A stretch of DNA of 64,000 bases from positions 59,784 through 123,783 of the forward strand of contig NZ_JANIPD030000041.1 of NCBI RefSeq assembly GCF_024609215.1, read 5' to 3'. This DNA comes from Curtanaerobium respiraculi (GTDB taxonomy: Bacteria > Actinomycetota > Coriobacteriia > Coriobacteriales > Eggerthellaceae). Under the pieces are notes generated by a model. It did not search any database and was not told the DNA's origin. It saw only the letters and a list, made by a program, of their open reading frames with translations. The position numbers and the translations under genes were made by a program. Of this stretch, positions 55,335-63,933 are shown one piece after another (position 1 is the first letter of the stretch; each line of letters begins with the position of its first letter).

Positions 55335-56100
55335 TGAAGAGCTGAACGTATCGAAGAAGACCGCCGTTTCCGATGAAGTGGTGGTCCGGTTCGATCATGT
55401 GACCAAGACGTATAACCTGTACAAGAACGAGAAGGGCCGTTTCCTGGGGATTTTCAACTTCCAGAAGAAGGGAGATTTCCTGGGCAGCGTGAATGCGAGC
55501 GACGATCTGTCGTTCGAGATCAAGCGCGGGGAAGCGGTTGCCTTCATCGGCGAGAACGGCGCGGGCAAGAGCACGGCGCTGAAGATGGTCACGGGGGTCA
55601 CGCATCCCACGAGCGGAAAAGTTGAGGTCAAGGGTCGCGTGAGCGCCTTGCTCGAGTTGACCGCCGGCTTCGACAGCCAGCTAACCGGGCGCGAGAACAT
55701 CAAGCTGCGCGCGCAGATTCTGGGTCGCACGCGGGCGGAGGCGAACGAGATAGAGCCACGCGTTACCGAGTTCGCGGAGCTCGGCCTGTACATCGATCAG
55801 CCGCTGCGCATGTACTCCAGCGGCATGAAGGCGCGCCTGGGCTTCGCGTTCGCGGTGGCGATCGACCCGGAGATCCTTGTGGTGGACGAGGCGCTTTCCG
55901 TGGGCGATAAGAACTTCCAGAAGAAGTGCATCGCGCGCATCCGCGAGATCATGGATGATTCGCAGGTGACGGTGCTGTTCGTCACGCATTCCTCGAACAC
56001 GGCGAAGGAATTCTGCAGCCGCGGAATCGTGCTGGAAAAAGGCAGGAAGATGTTCGACGGCTCCATCGACGATGCCGTCGCTTACTACAACGAGCGCTAA
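55324..56100 (+). CDS. Polysaccharide/teichoic acid ABC exporter, ATPase
   Basis: 258 residues. Walker A is GENGAGKST, the signature is YSSGMKARLGFA (the altered form typical of TagH/Wzt), Walker B is ILVVDEALSVGD, and the switch His is in FVTHSS. An N-terminal stretch (about 1-45), including KTYNLYKNEKGRFLGIF, is typical of the Wzt/TagH group. There is no C-terminal substrate-binding domain, so it resembles the short form. ATG 55324 follows GAGGA and lies inside the end of the permease gene. Confidence 0.95.
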   Translation: MSSSEELNVSKKTAVSDEVVVRFDHVTKTYNLYKNEKGRFLGIFNFQKKGDFLGSVNASDDLSFEIKRGEAVAFIGENGAGKSTALKMVTGVTHPTSGKVEVKGRVSALLELTAGFDSQLTGRENIKLRAQILGRTRAEANEIEPRVTEFAELGLYIDQPLRMYSSGMKARLGFAFAVAIDPEILVVDEALSVGDKNFQKKCIARIREIMDDSQVTVLFVTHSSNTAKEFCSRGIVLEKGRKMFDGSIDDAVAYYNER

Positions 56101-56152
56101 TGTTCGCCGAAGTTATTAATTTCCCCTAACCAGTGAAAGAGAGCAACTGCCC

Positions 56153-56623
56153 ATGGAAGCAAGCACCAACAAGATTCAACTTGAGCGCACGAGCGATTTT
56201 GTGGTGCCCGAGCCTCATGTTGGGATTCGTCGCGTGTTGACTTACGGAACGTTCGATCTTCTGCATTTCGGCCATATCCGCCTCTTGCAGCGAGCTGCTT
56301 CGCTGGGCGATTATCTGATCGTTGCCCTTTCCACCGACGAGTTCAATGCAGGCAAGGGGAAAACGAGCTTCTATCCCTACGAGGTCCGACGTGAGATGCT
56401 CGAGGCGATTCGATATGTCGATTTGGTTATACCCGAAAACAGTTGGGAGCAGAAACTCGATGATGTGAGGAATTACCATGTTGACGTTGTGTGCATGGGC
56501 GGCGATTGGGTAGGTAGTGATCGGTTCGAGTATCTGAGAGAAGCGTGCGAGCTGGTCTATCTTGATCGCACTCCCGGCATTTCAACCACGCAGGTCAAGA
56601 ACCAGTTGGGATACGAATCGTAA
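56153..56623 (+). CDS. tagD: Glycerol-3-phosphate cytidylyltransferase
   Basis: 156 residues. The nucleotidyltransferase motifs are GTFDLLHFGHIRLLQRA, FYPYEVRREMLEAIRYVD, GGDWVGSDRF and RTPGISTTQVK. The enzyme makes CDP-glycerol for poly(glycerol phosphate) chains. The first 26 residues are an extra N-terminal segment before the core. It is directly followed by the TagF-like enzyme that uses CDP-glycerol. Confidence 0.93.
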   Translation: MEASTNKIQLERTSDFVVPEPHVGIRRVLTYGTFDLLHFGHIRLLQRAASLGDYLIVALSTDEFNAGKGKTSFYPYEVRREMLEAIRYVDLVIPENSWEQKLDDVRNYHVDVVCMGGDWVGSDRFEYLREACELVYLDRTPGISTTQVKNQLGYES

Positions 56624-56628
56624 GTGCC

Positions 56629-57900
56629 ATGCGGACAACTTCAGGCCCTATAGCGTTTTTGAAGCGCGTATCGCGAGTATGGTTTCGGAAACATCCGCAA
56701 CTACGTACCAGTTTCCGTCATGGATATTGGCGTATTCAGCACGCGCGATATCGCTTCCGGGCAAAAAAGATCCCGCTGGAGCCTCAAACGATTTTCTTCG
56801 AAGCATACGGCGGACGTTCGTATGCGTGCTCTCCCCGTGCCATATACGAGGAGATGCTGGCGGACTCGCGGTTCGATGGGTGGCGGTTCGTCTGGTCATT
56901 CAAGCACGATGTCCCTGTTCCTGATTACACGCAGCTCAAACGGGCGGAAACCGTCGTCCATGGCGATGCGGAATACCATCGTGCGCTCATGAGGGCGGGG
57001 TACATTATCCAAAACAATCGACTTCCGGAGTACGTGATGGTGAGGGAGGGCCAGGAGTACATCCAATGCTGGCACGGTACACCCTTGAAGCGCTTAGGCG
57101 CGGATATCACGACGAACGCCGGGGATGCTGCCAATTCGGCGAGCGAACTTGCCTACCGGTTCCATTCCGATGCGATGAAGTGGACCCATTACATCGCGCC
57201 ATCCGAATTCACGGCAGAACATTTGGCGAGCGCCTTCGGCTTGGCCGAAGACGAGGCGAGGCGGAAGGTTCTGCTGGTGGGATACCCTCGCAACGATCGG
57301 CTTGTATGGGCCGCAAAGGATCCAACAGCCCAAGAAAGCATGCGCAAAAAGCTCGGCCTGCCTGCTGACAGGAAAGTGCTCCTATATGCCCCCACCTGGA
57401 GGGATACCGTGCATAAGCAGGGCGTGGGGTACGTGCTGGATTGCCTCCCGGATTTCGACATGTTACAGACGGCACTGGAAGGGGAGTGGGTGATACTTTT
57501 CCGCCCCCATTACTATCTCGCACGCGAATTCGATTTCAGCGCATATGAAGGATTCGTATACGATGCAAGCGATATCGACGATATCAACGATTGCTATATC
57601 GCATCTGACGCGTTGGCAACGGATTATTCCAGCGTGATGTTCGATTATGCGAATCTGCGCCGTCCGATTTTGCTGTACGTGCCGGATCTCGACCGGTATG
57701 CAAACGATATCCACGGCTTCTATTTCGACATCCGCGAAGTTCCTGGTCCGTTGTGCGAAACGACCGAGGAGTTGATATCTGCAGTCAAAAAGCTGAACGG
57801 ATACGAACAGGAATACGGAGCTCGCTACCGCTCCTATGTTAATCGATTCTGCTCTCTAGACGATGGAGACGCTTCGCAAAGAGTCAAAAATATTCTCTGA
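56629..57900 (+). CDS. CDP-glycerol glycerophosphotransferase (TagB/TagF-like)
   Basis: 423 residues. EYIQCWHGTPLKRLGADI carries the catalytic His, VLLYAPTWRDT and DYSSVMFDYANLRRPILLY the CDP-glycerol-binding end, as in TagB and TagF. It has an N-terminal basic and amphipathic region, likely for membrane association. It either primes or elongates a glycerol-phosphate polymer; length (about 420) is nearer TagB than full TagF. ATG 56629 starts 5 bases after tagD. Last gene of the run. Its 3' flank is the original neighbour of the gene disrupted by the IS element. Confidence 0.9.
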   Translation: MRTTSGPIAFLKRVSRVWFRKHPQLRTSFRHGYWRIQHARYRFRAKKIPLEPQTIFFEAYGGRSYACSPRAIYEEMLADSRFDGWRFVWSFKHDVPVPDYTQLKRAETVVHGDAEYHRALMRAGYIIQNNRLPEYVMVREGQEYIQCWHGTPLKRLGADITTNAGDAANSASELAYRFHSDAMKWTHYIAPSEFTAEHLASAFGLAEDEARRKVLLVGYPRNDRLVWAAKDPTAQESMRKKLGLPADRKVLLYAPTWRDTVHKQGVGYVLDCLPDFDMLQTALEGEWVILFRPHYYLAREFDFSAYEGFVYDASDIDDINDCYIASDALATDYSSVMFDYANLRRPILLYVPDLDRYANDIHGFYFDIREVPGPLCETTEELISAVKKLNGYEQEYGARYRSYVNRFCSLDDGDASQRVKNIL

Positions 57901-58112
57901 TCCGCCAGATGCTTTTCCTCTCGGATGAGTTGAAGTTTCTGAACTGTCTGAGAAGATGCTAGTTAGCTGATTCGCTATCAGAAGATGGGTAGTAACCGCC
58001 GCCGGTACCGCCTGTCTCCTATAACTGGTACCGCGAGTAGCCTGTAACCGGTACCGCATAAACTCCTTTCGGCACGCCCAATCCGGGGCGTCCAAACCGG
58101 AAGGAGGGCAAT

Positions 58113-59600
58113 ATGCCCAACTACAAGATGGTGTTCTCGATGCTCGCGAAGGGAGGAGTGAGCCAGCAGGGCATCGCCGCGATCTGCGGGTGCAGCAAGC
58201 GCGATGTCTCGAGTGCGGTAAAGTACGTGCGCGAGACCGGGACGCCCGCGAGCAAGCTCGCCGAGATGACGGACTCAGAGCTGCGCGAGAAGGTGTTCCC
58301 CAGAAAGGAGAGGCCGCGCGACGCCGGGCACCTCCAGCCCGACGTCGAGAGCTGCGTCGCCCGCAAGCTCAGGCATCCGAAGCTCACGGTGAAGCAGTTC
58401 TGGTTCGAGCACTGCGCCGATGCCGATGCGGTTGGCCTGAGGCCCTACTCGTACCAGAAGTTCTGCGAGATGTTCGCTGAGGAAGCGAAGCGCGAGGATG
58501 TCGCCGACCGGCTGAAGCACGAGCCCGGAGCCAAGGTGTTCATCGACTACGCCGGCATGGCCGGGCAGATAACGGACAGGCTCACCGGCGCCCTCACGAA
58601 GGTCTGGGTCCTGGTCTTCTGCCTGCCGGCGTCATGCAAGATCTACGCCAAGGGATTCCTCGACGTGACGGAGCGCTCGTGGCTGGACGGGCACATGAAC
58701 GCGCTCGAGTTCTTCGGGGGCGTGCCTCGCATGCTCATCCCCGACAACTGCGCCACGGCCACGGATCGCACGTCAGTCTACGTCACGCTCGTGAACAGGA
58801 CGTACGATGACTTCGCCTCGCATTACGGCTGCGCGGTCGTGCCGACGCGGGTTCGCGCCCCGCGCGACAAGAACCTCGCGGAGTCGACCGTCGACCTTAT
58901 CGAGAAGTGGGCGATCGCCCCGTCCAGCGAGATGACATTCTACACCCTCGAGGAGTTCAATGAGTACCTCTGGGGCCGGGTCGACTGGCTCAACTCCCGC
59001 CCGTTCTCCGAGCGCGAGGGGAGCCGCGACTCCGACTTCGACGAGCGTGAGAGGCGCACGCTCATGCCGCTGCCGGCAGAGCGCTTCGAGGTGTGCGAGT
59101 GGCGCCGCGCGAAGGTCGCGCCAAACTACCACGTCCGCATCGACTACCAGTACTACAGCGTCGACCACACGCTGATCGGCAAGACGGTCGACGTGCGCCT
59201 CGGGGAAGGCAGAGTGGGCATCATCCTCGACGGCGAGGTGGTGGCCGAGCACAGGAGGCTCTTCGGCAGGAAGGGGCAGTACTCGACGAGAGTCGAGCAC
59301 ATGCCGGAGGCGCACAGGGCGCTGCCGGACCCGTGGTCGCCGGACCGCTTCACATCGTGGGCGGACCGGATAGGGCCGTCGACCGGCGAGGCGATACGAC
59401 GCGTCCTCGCACATCACGTGATCGTCGAGCAGGGCTTCGTCCCCTGCCGCAACATACTCGGCCTGTCCAAGCGGTACGGCGCGCAGCCGCTCGAGCGTGC
59501 TTGCGGCCGCTTCGTCGCCACGCCGGGGGCCGTGCCCTCCTACACGGGCCTCAGGAACGCCATCCTGGCGGAGAAGGCGGCGGAGAAGTGTCGACGGTAG
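58113..59600 (+). CDS. istA: IS21 transposase IstA of the outer element, C-terminus lost
   Basis: 495 residues. An N-terminal helix-turn-helix (GIAAICGCSKRDVSSAVKYV) is followed by a DDE integrase core: FIDYAGMAG (Asp), MLIPDNCAT (Asp) and RDKNLAESTVDL (Glu). The stop at 59598 is just before the inner element. The true C-terminal coding part, about 50 codons, lies beyond the inner element and still overlaps istB, so this copy is interrupted. GGAGGGCAAT precedes the ATG. The missing tail may or may not abolish transposase activity. Confidence 0.9.
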   Translation: MPNYKMVFSMLAKGGVSQQGIAAICGCSKRDVSSAVKYVRETGTPASKLAEMTDSELREKVFPRKERPRDAGHLQPDVESCVARKLRHPKLTVKQFWFEHCADADAVGLRPYSYQKFCEMFAEEAKREDVADRLKHEPGAKVFIDYAGMAGQITDRLTGALTKVWVLVFCLPASCKIYAKGFLDVTERSWLDGHMNALEFFGGVPRMLIPDNCATATDRTSVYVTLVNRTYDDFASHYGCAVVPTRVRAPRDKNLAESTVDLIEKWAIAPSSEMTFYTLEEFNEYLWGRVDWLNSRPFSEREGSRDSDFDERERRTLMPLPAERFEVCEWRRAKVAPNYHVRIDYQYYSVDHTLIGKTVDVRLGEGRVGIILDGEVVAEHRRLFGRKGQYSTRVEHMPEAHRALPDPWSPDRFTSWADRIGPSTGEAIRRVLAHHVIVEQGFVPCRNILGLSKRYGAQPLERACGRFVATPGAVPSYTGLRNAILAEKAAEKCRR

Positions 59601-59809
59601 GCTGTTTTTACCGCAGTGAGGTAGGGACTTCTTCCCCGGCACGGTAAGCAGTATTTCCCTGGGCCCGGTAATCGGTTTTTCCAATTGCACGGTGAGCAGA
59701 ATTTCCCTCCGGCGGTAAGGAGTATTTCCGCGGAGCAGAGGGAAGGAGAAATCGTCTGGCATCCTAACGGCCGCACGCGACCAAACGTCAGCCGTTAGGA
59801 GCAAACCAG

Positions 59810-61372
59810 ATGATACAGGATTCCATGATCGACGAGATTCAGGAGATGAAGCTGTCCGGCTTCCCCCTCAACGAGGTCTACGACGACCTCAAGAGAAGGC
59901 ACAGGAAGGTGCCGCACATAAAGACGGTGCGCAAGTACTACAACATGGACGCCGCGCCCGAGGACAACCACGCCAAGGTGGCCAAGCAGATGGCGTTCGA
60001 CGTCGAGCCGTTCCGGTCGGCGGTGATCGAGATCGTCGCCGCCAACGCCGGCTGCAAGATGAGCTCGGTCTACGACGTCCTGACCGAGAGGTACGTCGAC
60101 AGCGGCGAGTTCGACAAGCTGCCCGGCAACGGGCAGACCCTGCGCCACTTCATCCACAGGCTCGAGGACGAGGGCGCCATATCGGGGCCGGCAGACACGC
60201 GCCGACGCTACGACCTGGTGGACACGCCGCCCGCCGGCGAGAAGGCCCAGATCGACTTCGGCCGGCAGAAGTGCGAGGGCGGGCCCACCGTCCACTTCAT
60301 GAACATCCTGCTGTGGCACTCGCGCTACCTGTGGGTCTGCGCGCAGGACCACAGGTTCAGCGCCGAGGAGGCGTGCCGCGCCATACACCGCTTCACGTGC
60401 AAGGTGGGCGGCCGCCCGAAGGCGCTGGTCATCGACCAGGACAGCGTGTTCGTCACCGAGGAGATCCTCGGCGAGGTGTTCGAGACGCAGGCGTTCAAGG
60501 ACTTCCTCCAGGAGCAGGATCTGGGCCTTTGGGTTTGCAGCAAGGCCGACCCGGAGAGCAAAGGAGCCATCGAGAACACAGTTTCTTACGTAAAATCGTC
60601 CTACTTCTCCGCCCGGGCGCTCAAGACGATAGACGAGGTGCAGCGCACGCTGCCGGCTTGGTGCGACCGGGCCAACCGCAGGATACACCAGGGGACGTTC
60701 AGGATACCGCTGGTGGAGTTCACCGACCGGGAGAAAGCGGCGCTGCGGCCGACGCTTCCCAGCGTCTACGAGGCGGCGCCCCTCGATCTGAAGCCCCAGG
60801 GCATCGGCTCGCAGCCCTACGTGCTCTACAGGTCGGTGAAGTACTCGGTGCCGTGGGAGATGTGCTACTCGGCAGCATCCTACCGCGTCATTGGAAGCAA
60901 GCTCCACGTCTACGATGCCAAGCGCCGCCACGTCTGCGTGCACGACATCAGCCCGGTGAAGGGCTCGTTCCAGCGGCTCGACGAGCACAGGAGGCAGCCC
61001 GCGAGCGACTGGCTCGACATCGCGGAGCGCATGAGGGCCAAGTGGAGCTGCACCGACTTCCAGCACTTCGTGAACGGGTTCAAGAAGGAGAACCAGGCCC
61101 GACACCTCGGGAAGCAATTGGGCGCCGTGGAGCGCTACCTCGACGAGAAGAAGCCCTCCCGGGCGCTGGTCGCGGAGGCGATGCGGGTCTGCTGCCGGGA
61201 CTTCCGCTACCGCTACACCCAGTTCAAGGCGGTGTTCGACCTGGTGGAGGCGGACCTTGCGGGCGGCGGGGACGCGAGCGTCGTCACCGTTGGCGCCGTC
61301 CCCGCAAACGACGTGGACAGCCGCGGGCTGGACAGCTACAGGAAGGCGTTCGAGGAAAGGTGCGCGTCATGA
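59810..61372 (+). CDS. istA: IS21 transposase IstA of the inner element
   Basis: 520 residues, different from the outer IstA. DDE core: KAQIDFGRQK, LVIDQDSVF and SKGAIENTVSYVK. The C-terminal half has the Mu-transposase-like beta region (YVLYRSVKYSVPWEM). The ATG at 59810 is preceded by GTTAGGAG. The stop overlaps the istB start (ATGA), the usual IS21 arrangement. The two IstA proteins are distinct enough that the elements are different IS types. Confidence 0.92.
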   Translation: MIQDSMIDEIQEMKLSGFPLNEVYDDLKRRHRKVPHIKTVRKYYNMDAAPEDNHAKVAKQMAFDVEPFRSAVIEIVAANAGCKMSSVYDVLTERYVDSGEFDKLPGNGQTLRHFIHRLEDEGAISGPADTRRRYDLVDTPPAGEKAQIDFGRQKCEGGPTVHFMNILLWHSRYLWVCAQDHRFSAEEACRAIHRFTCKVGGRPKALVIDQDSVFVTEEILGEVFETQAFKDFLQEQDLGLWVCSKADPESKGAIENTVSYVKSSYFSARALKTIDEVQRTLPAWCDRANRRIHQGTFRIPLVEFTDREKAALRPTLPSVYEAAPLDLKPQGIGSQPYVLYRSVKYSVPWEMCYSAASYRVIGSKLHVYDAKRRHVCVHDISPVKGSFQRLDEHRRQPASDWLDIAERMRAKWSCTDFQHFVNGFKKENQARHLGKQLGAVERYLDEKKPSRALVAEAMRVCCRDFRYRYTQFKAVFDLVEADLAGGGDASVVTVGAVPANDVDSRGLDSYRKAFEERCAS

Positions 61373-62142
61373 CGGCGGCGAGCACGATCCAGATAGGCCA
61401 GCTATCATCCATGCTGGAGACGTTCGGGGTCAAGCACGGGTCGAGGCAGCTTCCCGACATCCTGGATTCCGCCGGGAGGAACGAGCTGTCCCACCGGGAA
61501 TTCCTCAACATGCTGCTCATGGCCGAGGTCGAGGGCAGGAACGCCCGCAAGCGCAAGCGCAACTACGCGGCCGCCCACTTCCCGCCGAGCGTGCGCCCCG
61601 TAGAGGAGTTCGACGCCTCCGAGCTGGAGGGCGGCATATCGCAGGCCCAGGTGGAGCAGCTGGCGGACCTCGGCTGGCTTGACGCCCATGGCAACGTCGT
61701 GCTGGCGGGGCCTCCGGGCCTGGGCAAGACCATGGTCGCCCTGGGCCTGGGGCTCAAGGCCGTGGACGAGGGCTACACCGTGGCGTTCGAGAAGATGGAG
61801 TCGTTCATCGAGGTACTCGACAAGGCGGAGGTGGACCGCAAGGCGGGGTTCCGCCTTCGCTACCTGAAGAAGGCCCAGCTCTGCATCGTGGACGAGATAG
61901 GTTATACGCCCATCGCCAAGAACCAGGCCAACCGCTTCTTCAGCTTCGTCTCCGACGCCTACGAGAGCAGCAGCATGATATTCACCACCAACAAGGAGAT
62001 CACGCAGTGGGAGGAGCTCATGGGCGACCAGGTGCTCACGACCGCGATGCTCGACCGCATCCTGCATCACGCCAGGTGCTTCTCCCTGCGAGGGGAATCC
62101 TACCGCCTGAAGCACCCGGGGCTGTTCGCGGCGGCGAATTAA
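61369..62142 (+). CDS. istB: IS21 helper ATPase IstB of the inner element
   Basis: 257 residues of the IstB/DnaC-like AAA+ type. Walker A is GPPGLGKTMVA, Walker B is LCIVDEIGY, sensor 1 is FTTNKE and the C-terminal arginine region is MLDRILHHA. IstB assembles on DNA and directs IstA to target sites. Overlaps the istA stop by 4 bases. Ends just before the IS terminator. Confidence 0.93.
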   Translation: MTAASTIQIGQLSSMLETFGVKHGSRQLPDILDSAGRNELSHREFLNMLLMAEVEGRNARKRKRNYAAAHFPPSVRPVEEFDASELEGGISQAQVEQLADLGWLDAHGNVVLAGPPGLGKTMVALGLGLKAVDEGYTVAFEKMESFIEVLDKAEVDRKAGFRLRYLKKAQLCIVDEIGYTPIAKNQANRFFSFVSDAYESSSMIFTTNKEITQWEELMGDQVLTTAMLDRILHHARCFSLRGESYRLKHPGLFAAAN

Positions 62143-62156
62143 AGAGCGCGAACGCG

Positions 62157-62199
62157 AGAGGCGCCGCGCGAGGGCTTGCGCCCCGCGCGGCGCCTCTTT
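62157..62199 (+). terminator. Terminator of the inner IS21 element
   Basis: Perfect 14-base-pair stem AGAGGCGCCGCGCG/CGCGCGGCGCCTCT with a 13-base loop and TT, 15 bases after istB. Confidence 0.85.
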
Positions 62200-62336
62200 A
62201 CCTTCCTTCGGAAAAACTCCCTACCGTGCCGGGCAAAAAGTCGTTACCGAGCGGCTGGATAATCTGGTTACCGCCCTGGGGGATAAAGTCCTTACCCTCC
62301 TCAAGGAAAAAATTCTTACCTTGCCAAGGAAAAACA

Positions 62337-62494
62337 CCTTGACATTGGCAGAGAAGAGGAACGGGGCGCGGCACCACGGCGCCATCGCCGGAAACGGCGG
62401 CCTCGTGGACCGCGCGCGGGGCTCGGGCAGGGTGAACGGCCCCGACGCCTACCGCCGCAAGAAGGGCGTGGAAGGCGGCGACGCCAAATGCTGA
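62337..62494 (+). pseudogene. Severed 3' end of the outer istA
   Basis: Open frame from the inner element's edge to TGA 62492-62494, reading LAEKRNGARHHGAIAG and GPDAYRRKKGVEGGDAKC. It overlaps the outer istB ATG by 7 bases (ATGCTGA), the standard istA/istB junction. This identifies it as the lost C-terminal part of the istA at 58113. Confidence 0.75.
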
Positions 62495-63255
62495 CCGAGG
62501 AGGACTTCGACAAGTTCAGGCAGTTCAGGGTCAAGGCGATGGGCGACAGGCTACGCGAGATGCTGGAGGACCCGTCTTACGACGAGTGGACCTTCGAGCA
62601 GAAGATGAAGGAGCTCATCGACGCCGAGGATGCGGCGAGGCAGTCGAGGAAGATCGCGAAGCTCGTGCGCGAGGCCCGGTTCAAGCTCCCGAGCGCGTGC
62701 GTGGAGGACATACTCTACGTCTCCGGGCGCAAGCTCAACCGCGACCGCGTGACGCGATGGGCGAGCTGCAAATGGGTCGAGGACAAGGAGGTCGTTGTCG
62801 TCATCTCGAAGAGCGGGGCCGGCAAGTCGTATATTTGCCAGGCGCTCGGCAACTCTGCCTGCCGGAAGCTGATCAAGACCAGGTACGTCAGGCTCGCAGA
62901 CCTGCTGGACGACCTCGGCAGGTGCAGGGCCGCTGCGGACGGCAGCATCTACGAGCATATGGATTACTACAAGAACGTGGATTTGCTCATCGTAGACGAC
63001 TTCCTGACCACGCCGATCACGACGCAGGCATCGTTCGACGTCTTCGAGATCATGGAGGCGCGCGACGGACGCTGCGCGACGCTGATTGCCTCGCAACTCG
63101 AGCCGAACGAGTGGTACCTGCGCTTCGACAGCGAGCTAGTGGCCGACTCGACCATCAACCGGATCACGACGGCGTCCCGCTACATCGACCTCGAGGGGCC
63201 GAACATGCGCGAATACCTCGCAAGGCAACGCGGGAAAGACGCTGATTCGGCTTAA
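62488..63255 (+). CDS. istB: IS21 helper ATPase IstB of the outer element
   Basis: 255 residues. The Walker A is VVVISKSGAGKSYICQAL and Walker B VDLLIVDDFLT. DSTINRITTASRYIDLEG is the C-terminal conserved end. The N-terminal helices (EDFDKFRQFRVKAMGDRL) match the type that pairs with this istA. With its istA disrupted, this istB may no longer support transposition of the outer element. Confidence 0.92.
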   Translation: MLTEEDFDKFRQFRVKAMGDRLREMLEDPSYDEWTFEQKMKELIDAEDAARQSRKIAKLVREARFKLPSACVEDILYVSGRKLNRDRVTRWASCKWVEDKEVVVVISKSGAGKSYICQALGNSACRKLIKTRYVRLADLLDDLGRCRAAADGSIYEHMDYYKNVDLLIVDDFLTTPITTQASFDVFEIMEARDGRCATLIASQLEPNEWYLRFDSELVADSTINRITTASRYIDLEGPNMREYLARQRGKDADSA

Positions 63256-63322
63256 CGGCGGTACCAACTATACGTTACTCGCGGTACCAGTCTCGGGCGA
63301 CAGCTGGTACCGCGAGGGGTTA

Positions 63323-63643
63323 CTACTCAGAAGATAGAAGGGGTAGCTCGGATATGCCGCAGGTGATGAGTCCAATGCCACGCGTTTCATCTTCGCCGAT
63401 ACCACTATACATAAAAGTATATTTTTCGTTGACATGGATAAATGTACTGCGATAAATACCCCTTGCATCCCAAATACCATTTTTGCCAGGCTTAATGATC
63501 TCGATAGGATCTGACCAATTTAAGCCGTCCGTAGAGGACGAATAATACAAGTTCATGCCCCTCGATGTCGACAACACATCTGCGAGAGCTACCGCGACAG
63601 CGGGAAGGTAGTGTCGCGAACGGCCGAGTCGGCTTCGGGTCAT
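63323..63643 (-). pseudogene. C-terminal fragment of a beta-propeller-like hydrolase, truncated by the IS
   Basis: On the minus strand GMNLYYSSSTDGLNWSDP, then WDARGIYRSTFIHVNEKYTF and IGLITCGISELPLLSSE. This is the type of sequence seen in five-bladed beta-propeller glycoside hydrolases (GH32/43-like), but the family is uncertain. The present stop codon TAG (63323-63325) lies in the IS end. If the element is removed using the 9-base duplication, the frame continues LPLLSSDSESAN and stops at 57959. The upstream part, before about 63560, does not look like a family start, so the gene is also truncated on the other side. Confidence 0.6.
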
Positions 63644-63728
63644 CTACAGACACCGTGAAATCATTACCACATACGAAAAAACACCGGACAGGACCCTTGA
63701 AAACCCCCTAGGAACCAGATTTCCAGCA

Positions 63729-63917
63729 CTACCCCTCAATTGCCTTCAATACATCTTTATCGGTAATTACAACTGGCGAAAAAAGGATTACACCATCATC
63801 GATATCATGCGAGGAAATAAATGATGCGATACTATCCTTATAGTGCCGGGGATCGATAACATATACGATAGAACCTGACTTTTGCAGCAGCAGAAGGCCG
63901 ATTCCCCCTCCTGACAT
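63729..63917 (-). pseudogene. Possible C-terminal remnant of an unknown protein
   Basis: A minus-strand frame ends at the TAG at 63729 with SGSIVYVIDPRHYKDSIAS and VVITDKDVLKAIEG, which reads like a real protein end, loosely like those of SGNH/DHHW-type cell-surface proteins. The ATG at 63917 falls inside a perfect hairpin (63892-63933), so it is not a plausible start. I treat it as the remnant of a gene whose beginning has been lost or replaced. Confidence 0.35.
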
Positions 63918-63933
63918 GGGGAATCGGCCTTCT
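63892..63933 (-). terminator. Strong hairpin, probably a terminator for a gene beyond the right edge
   Basis: Perfect 16-base-pair stem AGAAGGCCGATTCCCC/GGGGAATCGGCCTTCT with a 10-base loop. On the minus strand it lies about 30 bases beyond a stop codon (63964-63966) of a frame open to the window edge that ends VMADVRKPRS. The T tract is poor on both sides. Confidence 0.55.

Larger units (their letters stand above)
59603..62336 (+). mobile_element. Inner IS21-family element, inserted in the outer istA
   Basis: The ends are inverted: TGTTTTTACCGCAGTGAGGT on the left and TGTTTTTCCTTGGCAAGGTA (read from the right), then repeated GGTAA-type motifs with TTTTTCC at both ends. It carries complete istA and istB and a terminator. 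I could not define a clean target duplication, so edges are tentative by several bases. Confidence 0.85.
57987..63326 (+). mobile_element. Outer IS21-family element, interrupted by a second IS
   Basis: The ends carry multiple GGTACCG-type inverted repeats: GTAGTAACC at each outer edge, then repeated GGTACCGC motifs on both sides. A 9-base duplication TCAGAAGAT flanks it (57978-57986 and 63327-63335). The exact edge is uncertain by 2 bases on the left. It carries istA (58113-59600 plus the remnant 62337-62494) and istB (62488-63255). The inner element 59603-62336 sits near the end of istA. Confidence 0.88.
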
